Shown here: positions 36,101 to 41,572 of the stretch, in pieces
Layout of the letters: every line of letters begins with the position of its first letter
Numbering within the stretch: position 1 is the stretch's first letter
Assembly (NCBI GenBank): GCA_024449915.1
Contig: JAMZAV010000900.1
Span: forward strand, 1 to 64,000
Direction: 5' to 3'
Length of the DNA: 64,000 nucleotides
Origin: Sweltsa coloradensis
Taxonomy: Eukaryota > Arthropoda > Insecta > Plecoptera > Chloroperlidae
Position numbers and translations under genes: made by a program
Notes under the pieces: model-generated
Database searches by the model: none
What the model was told of the DNA's origin: nothing
The model's input: the letters and a program-made list of their open reading frames with translations, nothing else

Positions 36101-37400
36101 GTCATGTAGCAGAATAATAACTCGACCTTGGGCCGAATGGTGGACCATATTATTTTGAAAGCTAATAGAAACACTAATTTGTTGTTATTCTGAATTCTGA
36201 TAAACTACCTATAGTGATGGATTTATGTAATGATTACTAGGTGTACAAAACAAGCCTATACTTCTCCTTACATTATTTTGAAATGCTCACTTTAAATTCT
36301 CTTCATAACCTTACTTTACAATCTAGGTAGAAGTAAGGCAAATTAAACTCAAAACAGAGATTTATTCAATTACTTGTTTTGGAGATTGTGGCTTTGAGTT
36401 CATCTATTTATCTTGTCTCACTGTATGGAGTAATTATTACATTCAGTGGGTCTAGCAGTTAGTCATTCTTCTCATCAAGTGTTGGTTCTAATGCCAGGGC
36501 TGTACATCCTGCTTCTGACGAGGGGTGCATTGTGTTATAGGGGATGATAGCTTTATGGCCTTCCCAGGGGGGAGGGGATTATCAGGGATTTCACTCTTGG
36601 CTTCCGGAATAATTTATTTACCTTGAGCATGAACGCTAACCCCCTCCAACTCTTGTTCAAACTAAAGTGTCTTGTTCTATTACGCCCGAGAGACAGTCTC
36701 AAGTACAGCCATGCAAAACACTTTTCAGAGTCATATCTGAAGAATGCTACACAACATTAACAATGAAACCAAGTGATAACTTGTGACTTGTAAGTGGGTT
36801 GAAACATGGCTTCAAACTTCAATATTAATAATTTGGCTTCCGTGATCACAGCTGGATAAAAGATTTCACTACATTTCTGACCAAAAATATTGAGCTTTGA
36901 CTTTTTGAGACATCTAATCTTCAGCAAGCTTCTCAATCGTAAAAATTTGCTAAATCTTTTACCAACATTAGTATTCGGTATAATCCATCAATAATGCAGT
37001 CACCTTTTTGATTATCAAATAATTGTCATCATATTTTATCGTCGTGCATCCCTAATTTTAGTCAATTGTCAACTCACGCCTCGTTTATGATGACGTTGTT
37101 GTCTTGGAGGGACTGGGCTCGGCCGGTCCAGTCGTTGCCCTGCCACTGCGGCCGGGGGGTCTGGTCAAGCCGGCTGTCTACCCGGTCCAGCCGTGACCTG
37201 TCCCTGTCCCGCGAAGAAGACGGCGTGAACCTGTCTCGGTCTCGTGAAGGCGCGGGGGTGAACCGGTCCCTGTCTCGCGGAGTCGCGGGGGTGAACCGGT
37301 CTCGCGTGGACGCGGGGGTGAACTGTGGCCAGGTCGGCTCCACCAGTATCAGTAGGATGAATAGCAAACATCCTGACAATCTGGAACAGAAAGCAGACAT
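1..37400 (-). CDS. Mcr: Mcr: macroglobulin complement-related thioester protein, 26 exons, 3' end cut by window
   Basis: Joining 26 exons gives about 1,624 residues in one frame, close to what I recall for insect Mcr (about 1,760) minus a missing C-terminus. Seen in order: signal peptide (about 1-25), Arg/Asp-rich repeats (33-68), macroglobulin domains with the family motif KPVYMQGQT (about 217-224), an LDLa module with six Cys (795-831), the MSPTLGFGM region before the CUB segment, the thioester domain with DCAEQ (1105-1109) and GGWASTQ (ending at 1412), and a receptor-binding domain from about 1470. The LDLa in the bait-region position separates Mcr from other TEPs and CD109. In Drosophila, Mcr is secreted or surface-bound and works in septate junction assembly, uptake of fungi and autophagy signalling through Draper; applying those roles here is inference. 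Alternative: another LDLa-bearing TEP. The start is uncertain: an in-frame ATG also lies at 37412, and an acceptor-like TTCTGTTCCAG at about 37385 could take an upstream exon. Confidence 0.93.
178..589. mobile_element. hAT-type MITE, 412 bp, intron 25
   Basis: The ends are perfect 15-bp inverted repeats beginning TAGGGATGTGCGAAC. They are flanked by an exact 8-bp duplication ATGCAGGC (170-177 and 590-597), the hallmark of hAT insertion. The interior is made of GAACTTCGAACT-like motifs and has no coding capacity. Confidence 0.9.
650..824 (-). CDS. Mcr: Mcr exon 25: receptor-binding domain (MG8)
   Basis: Residues 1531-1589, RSGMAVLDFAIPTGYIIQQ and VLFYFDY, conserved receptor-binding-domain strands (family SGMAIVDVxxLSGF). 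Donor GTGAGT, phase 0. Confidence 0.96.
825..1680. other. Intron 24, part: no feature seen
   Basis: AT-rich intron sequence. Two stretches near 890-925 and 1465-1490 resemble each other in inverted form around AAACCCCA. Nothing else is recognisable. Confidence 0.5.
1681..1855 (+). repeat. Dispersed repeat, copy A
   Basis: Contains CATCAGCAGGTGAAAAGTTT and GCCTTTTCCACACTTTG. The same order recurs reversed at 22682-22882, and part of it again at 22890-22974. Family unknown. Confidence 0.75.
2122..3240 (-). pseudogene. 5'-truncated, frameshifted non-LTR retrotransposon (LINE), intron 24
   Basis: Minus-strand frames encode reverse transcriptase motifs TGVPQGTVLGPVYFIIYVND and YADD (about 2809-3235). 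After a frame break comes the usual post-RT region with YGILLWGS and QKRAVQILKG (about 2295-2700). The 3' end is a simple ATGAATATGAATA-like tail at 2122-2157. There is no endonuclease domain and several stops, so the copy is dead. Probably a Jockey/CR1-like clade. Confidence 0.85.
3495..3688 (-). CDS. Mcr: Mcr exon 24: CUB to receptor-binding domain
   Basis: Residues 1467-1530, with VKVQAKGAGYAILQMSVQYN, the strand that leads into MG8/receptor-binding domain. Ends in phase 2 (AG) before GTAAGG. Confidence 0.95.
3689..4247. other. Intron 23: no feature seen
   Basis: Intron of 559 bp, AT-rich, without inverted repeats or coding similarity I can recognise. Confidence 0.5.
4248..4409 (-). CDS. 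Mcr: Mcr exon 23: thioester domain / CUB return
   Basis: Residues 1413-1466: DSAIAMKALIEYTDSS (family DTVVALQALAxY) then a strand-rich CUB segment. Acceptor is a short GTTCTAG; donor GTGAGT. Confidence 0.95.
4558..5451. mobile_element. pogo/Tigger-like TA-flanked element, 894 bp, intron 22
   Basis: Perfect inverted repeats of about 22 bp, beginning CAGTAAGATCTCTCTTATCC, are flanked by TA on both sides (4556-4557 and 5452-5453). The ends resemble Tigger/pogo termini (CAGT...TTATCCG). The interior has a 24-bp poly-A, tandem CAGTGTGCGTCG-like motifs and TAGGCCTA arrays, and no transposase. Non-autonomous. Confidence 0.88.
4602..4625 (+). repeat. Poly-A tract
   Basis: Run of 24 A just inside the left end of the TA-flanked element. 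Confidence 0.9.
5760..6468. mobile_element. hAT-type MITE, 709 bp, intron 22
   Basis: Inverted ends TAGGGGTGGGCGAAC with an exact 8-bp duplication ACACAAAC (5752-5759 and 6469-6476). The ends are close to those of the MITE at 178-589 and the interior has the same CGAACTCGAAC motifs, so they belong to one family. Confidence 0.9.
6583..6812 (-). CDS. Mcr: Mcr exon 22: thioester domain end
   Basis: Residues 1336-1412, with INIETTAYALLVYVKRQE and the hallmark GGWASTQ at the exon end. Acceptor GTTGTGTTTAG, donor GTCAGT. Confidence 0.96.
7552..7575 (+). repeat. Poly-C tract inside the hAT element
   Basis: Nearly pure C tract followed by a GC-rich stretch with two copies of GATCGYTAGGCCGGCCG (about 7598-7660). 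It lies upstream of the transposase start. Confidence 0.8.
7954..9000 (+). pseudogene. hAT transposase pseudogene with N-terminal zinc finger
   Basis: An open frame at 7954-8271 encodes MPKPAPSAACRVDQ and a C-x2-C zinc finger (MCKYCDCRL, then LQKH), like the BED/CGGBP1 type found on hAT transposases. After a stop at 8269, remnants continue in shifting frames: IIVFCDETTD at about 8425-8453 (DETTD is a typical hAT acidic region) and HLIHV-x-AHKINIVGQMW at about 8692-8745 (hAT motif WAHxLNL). Several stops and frameshifts: dead copy. Confidence 0.8.
10630..11110. repeat. TAGGCCTA-rich stretch
   Basis: Dense copies of the palindrome TAGGCCTA and its half-sites. Similar stretches lie at 12955-13445 and 19020-19440. 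Confidence 0.7.
11118..12262. mobile_element. MITE-like element interrupted near its right end
   Basis: The left end CTTAAGCCGCGTTCACATAG is mirrored on the right by CCATAG...TGTGCACGCGCCTTTAG, split by the foldback at 11601-12240. AGCCTAG occurs on both sides and may be the target duplication. Diverged. Confidence 0.5.
11601..12240. mobile_element. 640-bp foldback element with 300-bp arms
   Basis: Left arm 11601-11901 and right arm 11941-12240 are near-perfect reverse complements (only a few mismatches seen) around a 39-bp spacer. The ends read TAAGGCCATTCTAGACGC. The RNA or single strand would form one long hairpin. No coding capacity. Confidence 0.95.
12703..12850 (+). pseudogene. THAP zinc-finger domain fragment, broken
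   Basis: From the ATG at 12703: MTGCVAPNCSESS, then RLFRFPSFPRRRAKWV, the THAP pattern C-x4-C ... FP ... R..W. A TAA follows at once; after it, NCRRDG and, in another frame, DSSRLSEV match the next THAP segment. A GTATGT donor-like site at 12851 lies where THAP exons often end. A nonsense change and indels make it non-functional. Confidence 0.7.
14371..14640 (+). repeat. 21-bp minisatellite (QPPVQDN-type)
   Basis: About eleven imperfect copies of CCACCAGTGCAAGACAACCAG. One plus-strand frame reads repeated QPPVQDN. A strong acceptor-like TTTCTTGTCCACAG lies just before at about 14357-14370, so it may be a former exon of the THAP gene. Confidence 0.8.
14870..15140 (+). repeat. Diverged tandem duplication
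   Basis: The segment CTACACTTCGGTGCACTTCC... through ...TTTACTTGTGTCATG at about 14880-14965 recurs at about 15040-15120 with CTACACTTCGCCGCACTTCC. Confidence 0.7.
16296..16790 (+). repeat. Three tandem copies of a 170-bp unit
   Basis: Three diverged copies each carry GAAGTTACAAA, then CCATTCCAGATGAT, then GGAAACGTT and TCTGATAAAAATAAAATA-like blocks, starting near 16301, 16468 and 16640. The first is open in one frame (EVTKLAIPEDWG), the others less so. Confidence 0.75.
17389..17575 (-). CDS. Mcr: Mcr exon 21: thioester domain
   Basis: Residues 1274-1335, AILWLERNLRLLDEKGEPYQ then VALVAYALMLA, the conserved helix of the thioester domain. The donor GTGAGC leaves phase 1. The next intron is 10.6 kb, the longest in the gene. 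Confidence 0.95.
17576..18293. other. Intron 20: no feature seen
   Basis: 718-bp intron between exons 20 and 21 with no repeat or coding signal I can recognise. Confidence 0.5.
18294..18615 (-). CDS. Mcr: Mcr exon 20: thioester domain core
   Basis: Residues 1166-1273, with VWLTAYCARVFQEA (family STWLTAFVxKVF) and YVLDHQTDEGSFYEV. Ten residues after Gly1217, where C3 and C4B carry the catalytic His, this protein has Asp1227, as C4A does. Longest exon after exon 1. Confidence 0.96.
18826..19791. mobile_element. hAT-type MITE, 966 bp, intron 19
   Basis: Inverted ends TAGGGGTGTGCGGGA with a 7/8-matched 8-bp duplication CCGATATG/CCGATACG (18818-18825 and 19792-19799). Internal subterminal motifs are CGGGATCGGGAA. 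The middle is filled with TAGGCCTA repeats. Ends resemble the MITEs at 178 and 5760. Confidence 0.88.
19969..20153 (-). CDS. Mcr: Mcr exon 19: thioester motif DCAEQ
   Basis: Residues 1105-1165. Begins DCAEQTMFSFAATLYTTMYM, aligned to GCGEQNM of C3/A2M. Cys1106 and Gln1109, the two residues that form the bond, are both present; the two glycines are replaced by Asp and Ala. As I recall, Drosophila Mcr lacks the Cys. The exon ends in phase 2. Confidence 0.96.
20511..22143. mobile_element. hAT-type element, 1.6 kb, in intron 18, host of a nested element
   Basis: Ends CAGACCTGGGTA in inverted orientation, flanked by an exact 8-bp duplication GCAATGGT (20503-20510 and 22144-22151). Subterminal repeats are GTAACGTAACG and GTAACGCGTTAC. 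It makes up most of intron 18, which sits directly before the thioester exon. Confidence 0.9.
20626..21423. mobile_element. Nested hAT-type MITE, 798 bp
   Basis: Ends TAGSGTTGCCGTYCGAT in inverted orientation (one-base gap) with an exact 8-bp duplication GTAATTTC (20618-20625 and 21424-21431). Interior is rich in ATCGATTATCGAT motifs. Inserted into the element at 20511-22143, so it is younger. Confidence 0.9.
22383..22619 (-). CDS. Mcr: Mcr exon 18: CUB to thioester domain
   Basis: Residues 1026-1104, ADGLPQYRHQSMLLDLSN onward, then GDVVGPIFPTM and SSLLHLPM, which leads into the thioester motif of exon 19. Intron 18 therefore lies directly before the motif. Confidence 0.95.
22682..22974. repeat. 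Inverted pair of dispersed repeat copies, intron 17
   Basis: Left arm 22776-22836 and right arm 22914-22974 are reverse complements over about 60 bp (GAACATAAAGC...CACCTGCTGATG). The left copy extends to about 22682 and matches 1681-1855 reversed. Confidence 0.85.
23200..23285 (+). repeat. Short LINE-like fragment
   Basis: GGAAGATGTGGAAGAGATACG and the bases after it match the fragment at about 60157-60200, part of a degraded non-LTR element C-terminus. Confidence 0.6.
23313..23495 (-). CDS. Mcr: Mcr exon 17: MG7/CUB
   Basis: Residues 965-1025, HQFFIYIASQDAAVVYVPVV then LGDVDVTVYAST, the usual strands just before the CUB/thioester region. Phase 0 at both ends. Confidence 0.94.
23948..24124 (-). 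CDS. Mcr: Mcr exon 16: MG7/CUB
   Basis: Residues 906-964, with NVEMPSICRQGEQVGIRVTV, matching the conserved PYSVxRGEQxxLxxxVFNY strand of TEP/A2M proteins. Acceptor ATGTTTTCAG, donor GTAAGG. Confidence 0.95.
24473..24696 (-). CDS. Mcr: Mcr exon 15: MG7, start of CUB region
   Basis: Residues 831-905. Completes the LDLa, then VWLWRDINIGAHGRFIFEV and MSPTLGFGML, the family landmark usually seen as SxSPxxGLGL. Between them is a basic stretch (FRKFRFSRIQRQ, residues 843-854) but no R-x-K/R-R furin site. Confidence 0.95.
24697..25399. other. Intron 14: mostly plain, one weak inverted repeat
   Basis: CTGAATATAAGCCTACCC at about 24816 and its imperfect reverse complement ending at about 24931 may mark a 115-bp MITE. 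Nothing else is seen. Confidence 0.4.
25400..25563 (-). CDS. Mcr: Mcr exon 14: LDL-receptor class A module
   Basis: Residues 776-830 plus one base. YVGLVVFSDVQVYRRP leads into an LDLa module with Cys at 795, 804, 809, 816, 822 and 831 and the acidic calcium-binding stretch CEDGTDE (822-828). The codon for the sixth Cys is split by intron 14. Calcium and ligand binding are family knowledge; the ligand is unknown. Confidence 0.95.
25672..26418. mobile_element. Mariner-like TA-flanked element, 747 bp, intron 13
   Basis: Inverted ends begin CCGTATTGTTCCGAATA and continue imperfectly to about 26 bp, with TA outside (25670-25671 and 26419-26420). Contains a poly-G at about 25913. No transposase recognised. 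Confidence 0.85.
26777..26916 (-). CDS. Mcr: Mcr exon 13: MG6 / bait-region side
   Basis: Residues 730-775, including YFPSSTYGIDANRTFE, a segment I associate with Mcr rather than other TEPs. Ends in phase 2 (GA) before GTAAGT; the next base makes Glu776. Confidence 0.93.
26917..27346. other. Intron 12: no feature seen
   Basis: 430-bp AT-rich intron, no repeat recognised. Confidence 0.5.
27347..27496 (-). CDS. Mcr: Mcr exon 12: MG6
   Basis: Residues 680-729, with GEPGAYVGLSGIDRAFYTM, equivalent to the family GxPGSxVGLxAVDxSVxLL segment of MG6. The donor GTACTT is the weakest of the 25, but phase and homology fix it. Confidence 0.93.
27497..27940. other. Intron 11: no feature seen
   Basis: 444-bp AT-rich intron, no repeat recognised. 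Confidence 0.5.
27941..28192 (-). CDS. Mcr: Mcr exon 11: MG5
   Basis: Residues 596-679: VGEYVILHVQSNFYHETFNY, then YVIMSKGIVLLTG, the family strand before MG6, and APAATVVVYHV. Acceptor CTGTTCTAG, donor GTGAGC, phase 0 at both ends. Confidence 0.95.
28193..28767. other. Intron 10: no feature seen
   Basis: 575-bp, very AT-rich intron, no repeat recognised. Confidence 0.5.
28768..28943 (-). CDS. Mcr: Mcr exon 10: MG4/MG5
   Basis: Residues 537-595, including DLQLLAHFSPNNHHIKVST, similar to the MG5 entry strand of TEP proteins. Acceptor AATGTTGCAG, donor GTAAGC. Confidence 0.92.
29202..29439. mobile_element. Palindromic MITE, 238 bp, intron 9
   Basis: Arms of about 46 bp (left 29246-29291, CAAAGCATTATGGGAGAAAG...; right about 29349-29395) are near-perfect reverse complements. 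Outer ends ATAGACSATTTTCARAAT also mirror each other. It ends 48 bp from the exon 9 donor. TA at the ends suggests a Tc1/mariner-type origin. Confidence 0.8.
29488..29671 (-). CDS. Mcr: Mcr exon 9: MG4
   Basis: Residues 476-536, starting LAVSFQDGSPISSKQL, which continues directly from exon 8. Donor GTAGGT in phase 1; the G joins GC of exon 10 to give Gly. Confidence 0.93.
30257..31048. mobile_element. Candidate 790-bp element with inverted ends, intron 8
   Basis: GCTACGAGCCAATGACGTA near 30257 and GCTCGTAGCAATGACGTA (reverse strand) near 31048 mirror each other, followed on both sides by ATAAGC and AAGCGCTAGAC. The right end is about 10 bp from the exon 8 donor. An open frame at 30736-31023 (+) inside it is unrecognised. 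No target duplication found. Confidence 0.55.
31060..31284 (-). CDS. Mcr: Mcr exon 8: MG3/MG4
   Basis: Residues 401-475, ending KVDFLGGSPQVFKPAMPFYVY, the conserved family pattern (FKPGLPF-Y) at the start of MG4. Acceptor TTTGTTTTAG, donor GTGAGT. Confidence 0.95.
31437..31783. mobile_element. TA-flanked MITE, 347 bp, intron 7
   Basis: Inverted ends TAGTTCGTCCGTTTACA, continuing imperfectly to TGACGAATT, with TA at 31435-31436 and 31784-31785. No coding capacity. Confidence 0.85.
31985..32053 (-). CDS. Mcr: Mcr exon 7: 69-bp small exon
   Basis: Residues 378-400, starting DEEYPFWYPTKDYD. Only 23 codons but flanked by a good acceptor (ATTACTTGCAG) and donor (GTAAGT). Phase 0 at both ends, so it could be skipped without a frameshift. 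Confidence 0.85.
32054..32675. other. Intron 6: no feature seen
   Basis: 622-bp intron, no repeat or coding signal recognised. Confidence 0.5.
32676..32879 (-). CDS. Mcr: Mcr exon 6: MG3
   Basis: Residues 310-377, with YIYGKVMANYTSGAPVRGN, the A2M-family MG3 pattern Y-x-YGKPVxG. Donor GTGAGT, phase 0 at both ends. Confidence 0.95.
33038..33178 (-). CDS. Mcr: Mcr exon 5: MG2/MG3
   Basis: Residues 263-309, including FGEWIIQITAQGQ and FEVEEYYQTRFE, the typical MG2-MG3 boundary. Acceptor TTGATTCCAG, donor GTAGGT, phase 0 at both ends. Confidence 0.94.
33179..33601. other. Intron 4: no feature seen
   Basis: 423-bp AT-rich intron. Confidence 0.5.
33602..33714 (-). CDS. Mcr: Mcr exon 4: MG2
   Basis: Residues 225-262, VYFRTIPINTELKAF onward, completing the MG2 motif begun in exon 3. 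Acceptor TTGCTTCCAG, donor GTGCGT, ends in phase 0. Confidence 0.95.
33715..34235. other. Intron 3: possible short repeat remnant
   Basis: GGATTGGAGAAAGGTCGACCGGCTGG at 33827-33852 resembles part of the dispersed repeat at 22720-22750. Otherwise nothing is seen. Confidence 0.4.
34236..34404 (-). CDS. Mcr: Mcr exon 3: MG1 end and MG2 start
   Basis: Residues 169-224. Ends with TDKPVYMQGQT, matching the highly conserved family motif KPVYxPGQTV. The donor GTTGGT splits the next codon in phase 1, and the first base joins exon 4 to give Val. Confidence 0.95.
34563..35292. mobile_element. 730-bp repeat with inverted ends, intron 2
   Basis: Starts TTGGATGAGCGTA and ends TACGCTCATCCAA. The interior holds two to three tandem units with ATCGGATAAAGCATGTAGGT (about 34836 and 34996), then CAGACACACAAAAATACAG and TTCGCTTCGCTCGC, text seen in widespread invertebrate repeats. 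Type unknown. Confidence 0.7.
35667..35847 (-). CDS. Mcr: Mcr exon 2: first macroglobulin domain (MG1)
   Basis: Residues 108-168, beginning TYFIVASRMVRPGQVYRV, the usual opening strand of A2M/TEP proteins. Acceptor TCTGTCCAG, donor GTGCGT, ends in phase 0. Confidence 0.93.
35848..37077. other. Intron 1: solitary hAT-like end
   Basis: CGTGCATCCCTA at about 37043-37054 looks like a hAT terminus (TAGGGATGCACG on the other strand), but no partner end was found. The rest is AT-rich without features. Confidence 0.45.
37078..37400 (-). CDS. Mcr: Mcr exon 1: signal peptide and RDRDRFTP repeats
   Basis: Residues 1-107 plus two bases. A hydrophobic core (GCLLFILLILV, residues 10-20) follows Arg7, as in a signal peptide. 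Residues 33-68 are imperfect 11-residue units of the type RDRDRFTPAPS. The donor GTGAGT leaves GC, which with G from exon 2 makes Ala108. The ATG at 37400 has a poor context, so the true start may be 37412 or on an upstream exon. Confidence 0.8.
37197..37304 (-). repeat. 33-bp coding minisatellite in Mcr exon 1
   Basis: About three and a half copies of a 33-bp unit encode RDR-FTPATP, RDRDRFTPAPS, RDRDRFTPSSS and RDRDR (residues 33-68). The stretch is strongly charged, low in complexity and lies just after the signal peptide. It looks like a disordered linker made by slippage, and copy number may vary between individuals. Confidence 0.8.
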
Positions 37401-37626
37401 CCAATAAGACATGTGTGCTCGAAATGCTCACAAAAAATAGTAATACTTTTCGATACAAATTTAGGTGCATTGAATAATTTGCAAGTTACAATTAAAACTA
37501 CTAAACTAAAACAAACTAAAACATACTACTTTGCCATAACACAAAATAATGTGCATAATTTGACAATGAATGCAAACTCAGTTGTGGTTTGGAACGCAAA
37601 TAAAACTGGTTAAATTGGTAACTACC

Positions 37627-38053
37627 AGTGGCGTAGGAACCGGGGGGGGGGGGGGGGGCAAAACTTAAATGAGTTAAATATTAATCCCAGAATTTATGTA
37701 GTAAATATGCCCTTACACTCATACAATTCGACAGTCACCTTGATAAAACGAATATGTTTGCCTGTATGCTTCGTCATTATATAAAATTAGGTTGAAATTT
37801 ACTAAAATGAGCCACTTTACGTTCATTTTTTTAGTTTTTAGACCGCAGATAGTTGAAGCCAAACATCCTTTACAGAGTCCGAAAGCAGTTAAAACATTAC
37901 GAAATAACTGTAGTATGGAATTTTTTTTCCGCCTTCGGCGAAAGGGCCTCCGGCAGCTGGGGCTTTGCCCCACACCCCAGCTGCCGGCAACAAAATCTTC
38001 TATTGGATTTGCCCCCCCCCCCCCCCCAACTTTCAAATCGGCCCTACGTGCCT
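37627..38053. mobile_element. CAGTGGCG-type hAT MITE with poly-G and poly-C
   Basis: Left end CAGTGGCGTAGGAACCG followed by 17 G; right end 16 C then CGGCCCTACGTGCCTG, a diverged inverted match. A 6/8 duplication (GTAACTAC/GGAATTAC) flanks it. It lies about 230 bp upstream of the Mcr start. Confidence 0.6.
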
Positions 38054-39600
38054 GGGAATTACTAATTACCTTTAGCAGATTACTTATAAAGAGTTTAATG
38101 TGCTAGTGCTAGTATATTAATCAATGGTTGTGAAATTCAAATTTAACATGTACTTCATTATGGCCAAAGAATCGACAATGATTTTTAGTCAAATGCTTTT
38201 TACACAGTTTTCCTTAACAATTTAAGCCCACATGAAACAATTTGTAATTATGGGGTGCAGATTAAATTTATATGTTATATTCCGATTATTAAACTTAATG
38301 TAGACAAACGAAGTTGAAAATTAAACGGCATTCTTTTCCATTGAAATTATTTTAAAAAATCAAAATTTAGACAATAGAACAATGAGATACTCCATGTGGG
38401 CCTACAGGTTTCAGGGGCACATTGCACATGAGATAAAACGATTAGTATAGCAAACGTCAAACTTAAATTACCCCAACTCTCTGCTACACTAATCAAAGTG
38501 TGCGATCAGTAAATCAAAAAGTGACTAGTAACAATCAAAAGTCACCTAGCAAAACCCCCTCTGGTACGGGCTGGGACTTCCAAGGGTGGACCTCTAGGAT
38601 CCGTACCAGCTATTCATTATTGCTGCAGATGATGAAACTATATTATTACCTGCCGAATTCATAAATAAATCACTTTCATATCCGGATCTGCCCCCCTCCC
38701 CTTCCAGTTCCTGTGTAGGGGAGCAAACAATGTGCACGTGGGGTGGGGTGTTAGGGGTCGTAAGCCGGCTGTGCACACACCAAACATGACGAGCAACGAA
38801 TCAATGACTGCTGGACCAATATTAACAGGGAATAGGTCACATTTGGCAGTTGGCACATAGTAGCTATTCGCTCGGCCAAGATGCATCCGACGTATATGAA
38901 ACTTTGCAAAGTTGTCAATAAAGCATACATGGAGAGTCCTACAGTCATAGATATTCAAAATTTCTTAGTCAGGCAGAAAAAAATCACAAATATAGTCAAT
39001 TTTGGACTTTTTAACAAAATCGAAATTCATGAAAACTAATTTATTTTTTATCAATTATTTAAAAACAGATTTTAGAAATGTGTTACTGTTACTGCAGAGC
39101 CCTATATTTCCACTTTCGTGATATGTTCAAAATTCAGTTCAAGTTCATCTGCGGTGTCACCGTGTCGTCGGCCGAGCGAACAGCAATTTTCTTATACTCT
39201 CTTAAATACTTACTCCCATTACACTGGGGTTGTAATCACAGGTAGCAGACGAACAGACGCTACATTCGTTACAGTAACCTTTGTGTCAACTTTTACTTCT
39301 GCAGTGTGTTACAGTTTAGGTGTTAATTGTTGGTCATGGAAGTCACATTTATCGTCCGCACACAAATATTGAACTGTTAATATAATTGACTGGATTTATT
39401 GGTGTTGATTTTGTGTAGCTTGTTGGTTCTGTGAATTTAATAATCCTGTTCCCAACGCAGAACACACGGTCGGTTGACTCGGTTCTCTACTCGAGCGGAG
39501 ATATTAGATTCATAGCTGATGCGCGTGAAACAGAATTGGTGAAACTGGCGAGAACGAGTTTCAGATTATGTGGTGTAAGTGCGCGTCAACCGTTGGGTCA
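38054..39600. other. No gene seen
   Basis: AT-rich sequence upstream of Mcr. A short inverted pair CTGGTACGG/CCGTACCAG lies at about 38561-38609. No coding signal. Confidence 0.5.
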
Positions 39601-39624
39601 TAATGCACCACTATAGCCTAGGGA

Positions 39625-39786
39625 GTGTGGGAAGGAGAGGAAAGGCCCGTGCTGGTCAGATCCAGCCACAGGCGGGACGGGTAAAGATAGGGGTTCTCAT
39701 GTCGCCGTCGTTGTCGGAAGGGGGGGGGGCGAGGAATACCAGAGCTCGCCTCTAGTTTCGGTTCGGGGAGTAAAATACTCCCCTAC
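39625..39786 (+). repeat. Dispersed repeat, copy of 62490-62725
   Basis: GTGCTGGTCAGATCCAGCCA, AGGGGTTCTC, AGAGCTCGCC and TTTCGG...CTCCCCTA blocks appear here and again in the same order at 62490-62725. Confidence 0.8.
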
Positions 39787-40066
39787 TTATACTAGTTGAT
39801 GTTTGCGATGGTATTTGCCTCTTTTCTAACCTTAACAACAGGGGATCAAATTCTACCGCAGGCCCAGGCGGGGTTCAAGCGACAACACATCTTTATGCAG
39901 AGATGTATACAGATATTTAGGCGGGTCATAACTCATAACTACTCATTATTACTTTGCAAACTTACTTCCGAGGCGAACCTTGTGCGACAAAGAGGGTGTG
40001 ATTGTGAATAAAACATCAGTTCTAGATTTAAGTTTCGGCGTTAGATTAGATTTCTAGATTACCCGA

Positions 40067-40067
<1 letters not shown>

Positions 40068-40103
<36 letters not shown>
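40068..40103 (+). repeat. (GACA)n microsatellite
   Basis: About nine copies of a 4-bp unit. Confidence 0.95.
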
Positions 40104-40104
<1 letters not shown>

Positions 40105-41572
40105 GACAGACCGATCGAGTCGGCGAAGTAAGGAACAGATTTGCATCCGTGGAAGTGGATGGAGCAAGATAATTGCTCTGCCTGGCCTGGTGTAGACTGT
40201 AGGGGATGCGGTCGCCACCCCTGGGAACAAGTGAATTAATGTAGGAGGGTCCTCACTTGCACTTGCAGACAACACTCCACTCCACTCGACTCAACGAGTG
40301 TTGGGTTGAGATACGGGCCAACCTGGACCCACATCCACGTGCGAGCAACAGAGACACAACTGCAAAGGCCAACTTTTCGATCCATGGCAAGCTAGAAATA
40401 TATGTCAATGTCACCGTTCAACCCGTAACCTTCACAGTTTTGTCAATCTAATCAAGAAAAAATACGAGTGACATTTAAAATGTATAAAAATTGCACGCAA
40501 ATCTAACCAACTTCTGAGATAACCGATGAAGGCGAAGGGCAGGAATCCGCAGGATCGAACCTACGCTACCTGGTTTCATTCTGCTCGGATCTACGCCCCA
40601 ACCGTATGGGGATAACCTCCACGAACAATGCTTTATCATAACGTGTATTTTAAAATGAATTCCCTTGTTCTACCTCTTGAATCGTCAAGAAAAGCCCCTA
40701 CTGAGTCTGTTGAATGGACGGGTGCCCTACAGAGTTTGACGGATCATTCAAGACGTCTGTGTGTTGTACTCCGAGTGCCTGGGAACCACAAGTGACCCCA
40801 ACTGAGCGTAACAATGGAGTCAGAACTGTCTCGGTACAGTCGACCTTGAATGGCTCTCGTTGCAAATAGCCGTGGTTCTATATCCGTCCGCCACCACTAA
40901 ACCGCCCCTCGTATGCGTCTACAGCACCGTGTGTTGTGTCGCCAACAATAGCCTGATCCCCGCGAGCTGTGCCAAGACGCGAGCGAAACCGAGGGAGGGG
41001 GTGAACCTAAACCACAACCCTGGCAACGTGTGGGTGTCCATCGCTGGGTACATTCCCCCAAAGAAAGGAACTTTGAAAAGTTAAGTTACTTCTGCCTAAA
41101 AAGGAACTGAAACGTTCCTCAAAAGGAACTTAGTTCCTTTCACGTTCCTTATACCATCACTGATTTAAACAATAATAAATATGAAATGAGTTAATTTATC
41201 ATTACTCTTATTTATTAAAGTGAGTCCCAGGCCATCTGACGAGGGTGGCGCCATTTTCGAAAACACAAGATGTCACATTGATATTTTTCACCGTTTTTCA
41301 CACTGCAGTTTACGATATCAGGTACTGGAATTCGACGGGATTACGACGGAGAAAGGAACTTATTAAGGATTCGTTCCAAGTTCCCACGAAATAGTAACTT
41401 TGACGTTACAAGTTCCTGCAGATCTAAGAAAAGGAACGCGTTCCCACAAAAGTTCCTGAAAAAGTAACGCGTTCACGGGAACGTGTTCACCCTTCCCCCC
41501 CCCCCCCCCCCCGATCTCTTGGGTGGACATCCTCGGAACTGATTAGGGTGTAAACGTCATCCCTCTCATATT
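40104..41572. other. No gene seen; AAGGAAC-rich repeat
   Basis: Between 41090 and 41480 many AAGGAACTT/GTTCC motifs and GTAACGCGTTC are scattered, like the subterminal repeats of a hAT MITE; TATACCATCACTG at about 41150 may be one end. An 18-bp poly-C lies at 41495-41512. Confidence 0.45.

Noticed and set aside
37413..38000. Mcr core promoter
   Set aside because: No convincing TATA box or initiator could be tied to the gene start, and an upstream non-coding exon is possible.
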